Shown: positions 57,959-64,000 of the stretch, piece after piece
Layout of the letters: each line of letters starts with the position of its first letter
How positions within the stretch are numbered: the stretch's first letter is position 1
Assembly: GCA_965220245.1 (NCBI GenBank)
Contig: CBDCPI010000013.1
Span: 248,001-312,000 of the forward strand
DNA: 64,000 nt
Source of the DNA: CBDCPI01 sp965220245
Lineage (GTDB): Bacteria; Chloroflexota; Dehalococcoidia; Lucifugimonadales; UBA3495
Direction of reading: 5' to 3'
Position numbers and translations under genes: made by a program
The notes under the pieces: generated by a model
The model's database searches: none
What the model saw: only the letters and a program-made list of their open reading frames with translations
Told to the model about the DNA's origin: nothing

Positions 57959-59848
57959 CTATTTCCCTGCCACCACCGGCAAAATCACGTGGGACGGATG
58001 GGCGTCGTCGTGGTATACGCTGTTCTGGGCCGGGACTCTAACCGGGGATGTTCCGGGATTTTCTCCGGTGTTTCCGTTTACGTCGAAGCGAGGGAAGTTG
58101 CTGGAGGAGATGTCCAAGCGCAGACGGTGCCCCTTGACGAAGAGGTTGCTGGTGGGAAGAAGCTGGATAGTTACGGGGTAGATGACACCCGGCTCCAGCA
58201 ACTCCGGGCGCTCCCAGGAGTCTCGGAACTTGGCCCTCAAGATGCCGTCGGTCAAGTTCAAAGCGTAACCTTCGGGGTAGTCTTGGGAAGGCGGATAAAT
58301 ATCCAGTAGCTTGGCGGTAAAGTCCGTATCCACCGCCGAAGACGCCACCCAGAGATTGGCCTGAATGGGCCCGGTGACCTCCGTGTCCTCGGTCAACGGC
58401 AGGGTCTGAAACACCAGCACATCCGGCCGGGTGGACAGGGGCAGGTACGGCGGGCGTGAGCTATAAAAATCGGGGCTTTCCTCCTGGTTGTAACCGCCGG
58501 GCTCCATGATCGGCTGGCCCGAAGAAATGTTGCCGCCGATGGTTGGGACCGGCCGTTCCGGGTCAAAAAGATAGCGGCTCGGGGGATTCGGCGAGACGGG
58601 GGCCTCGCTGGATAGAATCCCTCCCGGATGCAGGTAAAAGGGCGTGTTTACCGCCCGCGCCAAGGGCCACTCTTGTTCCGGCCGCCAACGCCCGCCGTGG
58701 TCCAAGCGCTGGTGGGAGTTGCGTCGGCCCGATCCGCCGCCCATAACAAATACCTTGACCGGCGGCTCTTCTTCCCAACCGTTGGCCGAGTCTTTCATCC
58801 AACGGTCGAAGAACCTCAGCCGCAAGTGGTTGTAGTCCCGGTCCAGATTGTTCTCCACTACCGACTGAGGCCCCATGTCGGCATCCCCGGAGTAGGTGAC
58901 GGACCGGGCGCCGTGGGTCCAAGGCCCCATGATGAGGCTCACCGGTGCAGCCTCTTTTTGGCTAAGGGCGGTAAAGTTGTCGGTAGTGCTCTTGGAATAA
59001 GGGTCGTACCAGCTACCCATGTGGACTTGGGGCACCGCGGCGAATGATTCGTAATGGGATTCGGCGCACAGTCCCACCTGTCGCCAGTAATCGTCGAACA
59101 CCTCGTGGGACCAGATTTCCAACAAGTAGTCCTCGTAGTCCGGGGTCCATCGCAACGGCGAGTGGCCCTTTTTCCAAGGTATCCTCTGGAACCAGTCGCG
59201 GATTTCCTGGCGCTCTAAAGCGGATTTGGTGATCAAGGGGTTGGCGCTGGCTTCCGGACTCTCCATTGACCCCAGGGCTACAGCCTCGCGGAAGGCCCAA
59301 GTGACCTGCCGCAGCTCAAACGCCCCGCCGTTGCGGCAACCGCTCAGGAAGGCGTTGGAAAACCCTCCCGAATCCATCCACAAACAAGTCAAGTGAGGGG
59401 GATTCAAACAAGCAAGCGCGGCTTGGGTGTGGGCCCCGTAAGATAAGCCGAAGGCGCCCACTTTGCCGTTGCACCAAGGTTGTTGGGCCAGCCACTCTAC
59501 CGTATCGAAGCCGTCGGGTCCCTCGTCAACGTACTTGGTGAACCCGCCTTCGGAAGCATAACGCCCCCGGCAGTCTTGCACCACGGTGGCGTAGCCATGA
59601 GCGGCAAAGAAACTGGCTTCCAGCACCCTGGCTTCGGCCGATTTGTCATAGGGAGTCCGGTGAAGCAACACCGGAAATGCGCCTTCGACTGAGTCCAGGG
59701 CTACTGAGTCCAGGGCTACGGGGCGGCCGTCCCGTGCCGGAAGGTGGACATCCGCCGCAAGGAGCGTTCCATCCCGCATCCGCGCCGTCACGTTGCGCTC
59801 CGAGTGCACCCCATACGAGGCGGCAGGGGCATCTTCTCTCTGATTCAT
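57959..59848 (-). CDS. CocE/NonD-family hydrolase (X-Pro dipeptidyl-peptidase-like)
   Basis: 629 aa. The alpha/beta-hydrolase domain has MRDGTLLAADVHLPARDG, YATVVQDCRGRYASEGGFTK and the nucleophile Ser in VGAFGLSYGAHTQAAL. The C-terminal jelly roll (VTGPIQANLWVASSAVDTDF) is the usual second domain. A tandem VALDSVALDSVEG near residue 46 comes from a 15-bp duplication at about 59690. No signal peptide. Probably an esterase or amidase. It is adjacent to another alpha/beta hydrolase. Confidence 0.88.
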   Translation of the reverse strand: MNQREDAPAASYGVHSERNVTARMRDGTLLAADVHLPARDGRPVALDSVALDSVEGAFPVLLHRTPYDKSAEARVLEASFFAAHGYATVVQDCRGRYASEGGFTKYVDEGPDGFDTVEWLAQQPWCNGKVGAFGLSYGAHTQAALACLNPPHLTCLWMDSGGFSNAFLSGCRNGGAFELRQVTWAFREAVALGSMESPEASANPLITKSALERQEIRDWFQRIPWKKGHSPLRWTPDYEDYLLEIWSHEVFDDYWRQVGLCAESHYESFAAVPQVHMGSWYDPYSKSTTDNFTALSQKEAAPVSLIMGPWTHGARSVTYSGDADMGPQSVVENNLDRDYNHLRLRFFDRWMKDSANGWEEEPPVKVFVMGGGSGRRNSHQRLDHGGRWRPEQEWPLARAVNTPFYLHPGGILSSEAPVSPNPPSRYLFDPERPVPTIGGNISSGQPIMEPGGYNQEESPDFYSSRPPYLPLSTRPDVLVFQTLPLTEDTEVTGPIQANLWVASSAVDTDFTAKLLDIYPPSQDYPEGYALNLTDGILRAKFRDSWERPELLEPGVIYPVTIQLLPTSNLFVKGHRLRLDISSSNFPRFDVNGNTGENPGTSPVRVPAQNSVYHDDAHPSHVILPVVAGK

Positions 59849-59881
59849 CAGTCAGCCTAAAAGCTTGTTGCCTCGCCCGCG

Positions 59882-60757
59882 TTACACGCCGATGGGTTGG
59901 GTCGCCAGAGACGACAGCCAGCGCAAGACGTTGGTCGAGGCCTCCCGCTTCTTATTTGCCAGTGAGTGGTCGCCCCCCTCAACTATTGCGTACTCGGCTT
60001 TCGGGCTGTTGACCGCAGCTTGCGCTAAGTCGCGGGCCATATCTTGCAGCCTGGTGTGGGTCTCAAGCGAGCCGGCAATCGCCAGCAGGGGAATATCAAT
60101 GTCCGAGGCCAAGTTCACCAGGTTGTAGCGTTCCGCCGGGCCATGCTTGTCCAGATAGGAGGCAGCGCTGAAAAGTTGACGGATGGGGAACCCGGTGTCC
60201 AGCAGTTCATGGCCTTTGCCCGCGGCAACCAGGGCCTCCGCTTGGTTAACGGTGTCTTGGAATTCCTGGGCGTCTGCTGACTTTTGGTAGTAGGAGAAAG
60301 ACAGCCGCACCGGAGACACCGGAATTACGGCGCAAACCCGGGGGTCGGACCGAGTAGCAGCGTAATAGGTTACCCTCACTGCGCCCATGCTGTGTCCCAG
60401 CAGGGCTATGTAGCGATAGCCAGCATCGTACAAATAATCGATTCCCGCTTTGAGGTCCAAGCAGGTGCGGTCCAGGATTTCGAAGGCGTTGCCCCGGTAG
60501 GTCCCATCGGAGGCGTTGGCCCATACGGTGTCGTGGGCGGTGGTGTTGAGGGTGAGGCAAGCGTAACCGACTTTTCGCAGGTCTTCGGCCATCTCCTTGG
60601 TGGTAGGATCACAGAAATTGCCCCTAGAACCGTGGACCAACAATACCGCGTCCACCGGTCCTATAGGGATGGCGTCAACCGGCGGACTGTAGAAAGCCCC
60701 GTCCAGCCGGACTCCGTCGGCATTGTTGGTACTGATCAATTCCACCAGCATACTCAA
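59882..60757 (-). CDS. Alpha/beta hydrolase
   Basis: 291 aa with the oxyanion VLLVHGSRGNFCDP, the nucleophile Ser in IALLGHSMGAVRVTYYAA and His in EGGDHSLANKK. Similar to small esterases that use GHSMG. It is 33 bp upstream of the CocE-type gene and may be co-transcribed. The region 60758-61014 upstream has a GAATGAATGAATG tandem and no gene. Confidence 0.84.
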   Translation of the reverse strand: MSMLVELISTNNADGVRLDGAFYSPPVDAIPIGPVDAVLLVHGSRGNFCDPTTKEMAEDLRKVGYACLTLNTTAHDTVWANASDGTYRGNAFEILDRTCLDLKAGIDYLYDAGYRYIALLGHSMGAVRVTYYAATRSDPRVCAVIPVSPVRLSFSYYQKSADAQEFQDTVNQAEALVAAGKGHELLDTGFPIRQLFSAASYLDKHGPAERYNLVNLASDIDIPLLAIAGSLETHTRLQDMARDLAQAAVNSPKAEYAIVEGGDHSLANKKREASTNVLRWLSSLATQPIGV

Positions 60758-61014
60758 CCACCTGTGAATGTACGTTTGAATGAATGAATGTGCGTTGGGA
60801 CTTACGCCTAACGCTTACCACACTACATTAGCAGGGATTGCCGGATTAAGAAACCGGAGATAGCGGGTAACCGGCAGTTGCGCACCAAGCCAAAAGTCTC
60901 CAAAATGAAGAAACTACTACATCCCTCTGGCCCGGCCCACAGTTTAGCCAGGTATAGCTACACTTGGCTTGGCCGGAGCAAGAAGACCCGAGGGGTTGCG
61001 AGGAGGTTATCAAT

Positions 61015-61941
61015 TTGGCGAGTGATTACGATGTCTTGGTGGTTGGGGGCGGATTGGCCGGGTTGACCGCGGGCTTGTTCGGCAGGCGTTATGGCCTGAA
61101 AACCGGGCTGATCGAGCAAATGATGGGAGGGGCCCAGATAATCAACGTCGAGAATATCGAGAATTTCCCGGGGTTCCCTCAAGGTATCTCCGGGGCCGAG
61201 TTGGCGCCGGCAGCGCAGGAACAAGCAATGGACTCCGGGGTTGATTTCATCATGGCCGAGGTCACCGGTGTGTCCCGGGACGGCCCCTACAAAGTCGTGG
61301 CCACTGACGGCGCCGACTACCGGGCCAAAGCGGTGATCGTGGCTGCCGGCTCCACACTGCGCCGACTGGGAATTCCCGGCGAAGAGGAAATGTACGGACG
61401 AGGGGTTTCCCAGTGCGCCACCTGCGATGGGCCCCTTTTCACGGGACAAGTGGTGGGGGTGGTCGGCGGGGGTGACTCGGCCACCGACGAAGCACTCACC
61501 CTGGTCCAGTTTGCCGACCGCGTACTGCTGTTCCACCGCCAAGAGCACCTGCAATCCCAACGGGTGTTGCAGGACCGGCTGCACCGGGAACCCAAAATCG
61601 AAATCGTTTACAACTCCGTCGTCGATGAAGTCTTGGGCGAAGACACCGTCTCCGGAGTAAGAGTGCGGAACGTGGTCACCAACCTGGAGAACGTGCTGCC
61701 TCTTTCGGGGTTGTTCGTTTACGTCGGCCTGGAACCCAATTCCCAACTGTTAAAGGGACTGGTGAAGTTGGACAACGCCGGTCACATACCGGTTAGCCTC
61801 TCGATGGAGACGGAGATTCCCGGACTGTACGCGGCTGGCGACATCCGCCAACATTCGGTATCCCAGTTGATAACCGCCGCAGGCGATGGCGCTACGGCAG
61901 CCATCGCGGCTTTCAAGTACATCAGCAGCCGAGATTGGTAA
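61015..61941 (+). CDS. Thioredoxin-reductase-like FAD/NAD(P) oxidoreductase
   Basis: 308 aa from TTG 61015, behind GAGGAGG. FAD site VLVVGGGLAGLTAGLFGRRY, redox pair CATCDGPLF and NAD(P) site GVVGGGDSATDEALTLV. The closing GLYAAGDIRQHSVSQLITAA completes a low-Mr TrxR fold. Starting at the in-frame ATG 60964 adds an unsupported leader. The pair is C-A-T-C as in real TrxR, but no thioredoxin gene is nearby, so the partner is not known. Confidence 0.88.
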   Translation: MASDYDVLVVGGGLAGLTAGLFGRRYGLKTGLIEQMMGGAQIINVENIENFPGFPQGISGAELAPAAQEQAMDSGVDFIMAEVTGVSRDGPYKVVATDGADYRAKAVIVAAGSTLRRLGIPGEEEMYGRGVSQCATCDGPLFTGQVVGVVGGGDSATDEALTLVQFADRVLLFHRQEHLQSQRVLQDRLHREPKIEIVYNSVVDEVLGEDTVSGVRVRNVVTNLENVLPLSGLFVYVGLEPNSQLLKGLVKLDNAGHIPVSLSMETEIPGLYAAGDIRQHSVSQLITAAGDGATAAIAAFKYISSRDW

Positions 61942-62061
61942 TTTCAACCCTCGCCCGGACATGGTCCCGACGCCTTTTGGTAGAAGTCAGCCCGGACACC
62001 CGGGCTAGGCACCGCGGCTGATAGGCCAACCACGAAACGGATTTATGTAAAGGAGAAGCCG

Positions 62062-62424
62062 ATGGACCTGGTAGAAGAGCAGTTACGTAACAGCCATACC
62101 ATCGCTGTGGTCGGGCTTTCCGACAACCCGGCCCGGGACAGCCACCGGGTATCCAAATATATGCAGTCCCAAGGGTACCGGATCATCCCGGTTAATCCGA
62201 TGATCGAGGAGGCCTTGGGAGAGAAGAGCTACCCTGACTTGAAGTCGGTGCCCGAGCCCATCGACATGGTGGACATCTTCCGGCGTTCTGAGTTGGTGCC
62301 GCCGGTGGTCGATCAGGCCATCGAGGTGGGCGTGAAGTACATCTGGATGCAGGACGGAGTCGTCAACCCGGAATCGGCGGCCAAGGCGGAAGCCGCCGGG
62401 ATTCCGGTGATAATGAATGATTGA
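62062..62424 (+). CDS. CoA-binding domain protein
   Basis: 120 aa Rossmann-like protein of the YccU family: IAVVGLSDNPARDSHRVSKY, GYRIIPVNPMIEEALGEKSY and the acidic MQDGVVNPESAAKAEAAGIP. Binds CoA or a similar nucleotide; no reaction known. ATG preceded by AAAGGAGAAG. Confidence 0.9.
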   Translation: MDLVEEQLRNSHTIAVVGLSDNPARDSHRVSKYMQSQGYRIIPVNPMIEEALGEKSYPDLKSVPEPIDMVDIFRRSELVPPVVDQAIEVGVKYIWMQDGVVNPESAAKAEAAGIPVIMND

Positions 62425-62466
62425 ACGCTGCGGCAACACCGCCGCCGGTTCGGCGGCGCTTAGAGC

Positions 62467-62594
62467 TTAACCACAGAGGCCACAGAGCAAGACGAAAAGT
62501 CCTCTGTGGCCAAACCCTTAAGATGTCCTTATGGGAGTGCGCTATTATCGAGTTCGAGGAGCGAACAGAACGGCCTCTGTGCTCTCTGTGGTAA
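62467..62594. repeat. Long inverted repeat of the CCACAGAGG type
   Basis: TTAACCACAGAGGCCACAGA and the inverted CTCTGTGCTCTCTGTGGTAA face each other over about 128 bp. This is a dispersed repeat common in large bacterial genomes. With flanking sequence it accounts for the gap 62425-62763. Confidence 0.7.
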
Positions 62595-62763
62595 ATAATT
62601 GCTCGATGAGGAAAACTCCCCCTCCGATGGCGCGGGCAATCGCTGCGTTTGGTGAAGACATGGACAATCTTATGTAGGAATCATTATAATCCGGCACAAT
62701 AAAGGGCATATTTTCCGAGACTTGTTCCTTTTCCCGATCAAACTTCAATCAGGAGTGGTGTTC

Positions 62764-64000
62764 ATGGCCAACCAAGACATCCAACTAATGGCACACCTGA
62801 TGCGCCGCGCCGGATTTGGGGCGTCGTACAACGAGCTCGAAAGGCGGGCAGCCAAGGGTTATGAGGCCACGGTGGAGGAATTGCTGCGTCCCGAGGAGCA
62901 GCCGGACTTGGACATGGACCTGTTGCAGCGGTACTTCATTGACTGGAAAGAGATGAACGCCTTGGAAGTCAACCAAGCGTACTTGACCTACCGCATGATT
63001 AACACCCAGAAGCCGCTGCAAGAAAAAGTGGCCCTGTTCTGGCACGGTATCCTCTGTACCGGAAACTCCAAGTGCGAACATGGCAAGCAGATCCAGATAC
63101 AACTGGACATGTTTAGAAACTACGGCATGGGCAGCTTCCCCACCTTGTTAAAGGAGCTATCCCGGGACCCCGCCATGGTCTTTTATCTGGACAACTGCAT
63201 GAGCCACAAGGATGCTATTAACGAGAACTACGGCCGGGAGCTTCTGGAGTTGTTCTCTCTGGGCGTGGGAATGGACGGGCAACCCAACTACACCGAAGAG
63301 GATGTGAAGGTGTGCGCCCGGGCCTTCACCGGCTGGACCATCAACAACGCTATACCGCGTTACCCCTACGGCCGTTACGAGTCCGGTTTTATCTACAACG
63401 AGGCCGACCACGACGATAGCGAAAAGACCTTCTTGGGCGAAACGGGGCACTGGAATGGCGAAGACGTGATAGACATCATTGCCCGCCAGCCCGCCGCCGC
63501 CCGGTTCATTTCCAGGCACCTGTACAATTTCTTCGTGGCCGACGAGCCGCAAGTACCGGCATGGCAGGACACCCCGCCGCGTGACCTTGAGGCCATCAAG
63601 ATTCTGGAAGCGGAGTACTTCCGTTCCAATTACGAAATCAGTTCCATGCTCCGGGTCCTGTTCAACTCCGACTTCTTCAAACAAGCCAGGTTTGCCAAGG
63701 TCAAGAGCCCGACCGAAGCAGTCATCGGCACCCTGCGCTTGGCGGGAGACTTCGACGCGCCCAAGCCTGGGCTTCACCAGATGGCGATGGAAATCAGGTA
63801 TATGGGACAGGACTTGATGAACCCTCCCACAGTGGAAGGCTGGCACACCGGGCGGGAGTGGATCGACAGCGGAACTTTGGTGGAGCGCATCAACTTTGCT
63901 GCCGATCAAGTAGGCAGGACGGACCTCCCCGGGATTAAAGCAATCATTGACCGGCTGGAGGCTCAGGAAGGCGCCTTGTCATCTGAGGGTTTGGTCGACG
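62764..64000 (+). CDS. DUF1800 family protein (runs off the right edge)
   Basis: At least 412 codons are open from ATG 62764, with a CAGGAG site. The N-terminal LMAHLMRRAGFGASYNELER is the DUF1800 start (R-x-G-F-G). NYGRELLELFSLGVG, YTEEDVKVCARAFTGW and the heme-site-like region FISRHLYNFFVADEP follow. GEDVIDIIARQPAAARF and MNPPTVEGWHTGREWI are also family motifs. These proteins accompany DUF1501 proteins, whose gene is probably just beyond the edge. No signal peptide. Role unknown. Confidence 0.9.
   Translation, partial: MANQDIQLMAHLMRRAGFGASYNELERRAAKGYEATVEELLRPEEQPDLDMDLLQRYFIDWKEMNALEVNQAYLTYRMINTQKPLQEKVALFWHGILCTGNSKCEHGKQIQIQLDMFRNYGMGSFPTLLKELSRDPAMVFYLDNCMSHKDAINENYGRELLELFSLGVGMDGQPNYTEEDVKVCARAFTGWTINNAIPRYPYGRYESGFIYNEADHDDSEKTFLGETGHWNGEDVIDIIARQPAAARFISRHLYNFFVADEPQVPAWQDTPPRDLEAIKILEAEYFRSNYEISSMLRVLFNSDFFKQARFAKVKSPTEAVIGTLRLAGDFDAPKPGLHQMAMEIRYMGQDLMNPPTVEGWHTGREWIDSGTLVERINFAADQVGRTDLPGIKAIIDRLEAQEGALSSEGLVD

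Overview
The window is a 64 kb piece of a GC-rich bacterial chromosome. Gene content points to a Chloroflexota bacterium, probably of the Dehalococcoidia/SAR202 type. The clues are an HspR-GrpE-DnaK cluster without an adjacent dnaJ, a selenocysteine-containing SelD, an F420/flavin (LLM) oxidoreductase next to a 6-oxocamphor-hydrolase-like crotonase, CocE and DUF1800 proteins, DUF885, frequent TTG and GTG starts, and very many short palindromic repeats. The assignment rests on gene content only.

Layout. 1-2.6 kb: a truncated IS630-type transposase, thiD-rnhA, moaC and a small retropepsin-like protein. 2.7-7.9 kb: a small unknown gene, repeat elements, tRNA-Met(CAT) and the transglutaminase / alpha-E / circularly permuted ATP-grasp cluster, whose ATP-grasp gene carries four frameshifts, all in G/C runs. 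7.9-15.3 kb: a stress or environment signalling locus on the minus strand, made of a STAS antagonist, a response regulator fused to a PP2C phosphatase, an RsbW-like kinase, a membrane-anchored LivK-like binding protein and a HAMP histidine kinase. An intact IS4-family element splits it. 15.6-22.4 kb: single metabolic genes, a selenoprotein selD with a visible SECIS-like hairpin, and a molybdopterin oxidoreductase. 22.5-26.2 kb: hspR, grpE, dnaK. 26.3-32 kb: an AcuC-like deacetylase, a Mut7-C protein, a hairpin-rich leader before an unknown gene, catabolic enzymes and a HEPN protein. 32.3-37.6 kb: tRNA-Thr, tRNA-Tyr, tRNA-Thr, tuf, rpmG, secE, nusG, rplK, rplA, the L10 leader, rplJ and rplL. 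37.6-42.2 kb: a frameshifted S41 protease, an IS903-like element nested in a MITE, and an IS66-family element. 42.3-64 kb: DUF885, PIG-L deacetylase, DUF502, MshA-like glycosyltransferase, GNAT, folE, thrC, hom, a parvulin-type foldase, rpsR-ssb-rpsF, glyA, hydrolases, a thioredoxin-reductase-like protein, and a DUF1800 protein that runs off the right edge.

The most distinctive feature is the repeat ecology. The single-ORF IS66-family element at 40774-42244 has the same GTAACTGTTCAGACTTG terminal repeats as at least six short non-autonomous elements in the window. Four of these, and the IS itself, are bounded by exact 8-bp target duplications. A second MITE family (CAGGGTCTTTTCATTG-type ends, 10-11 bp duplications, at least seven copies) and a third (TA duplication) lie among them. 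Fragments of the same repeats have also entered reading frames and supplied stop codons or extra residues in the signalling genes.
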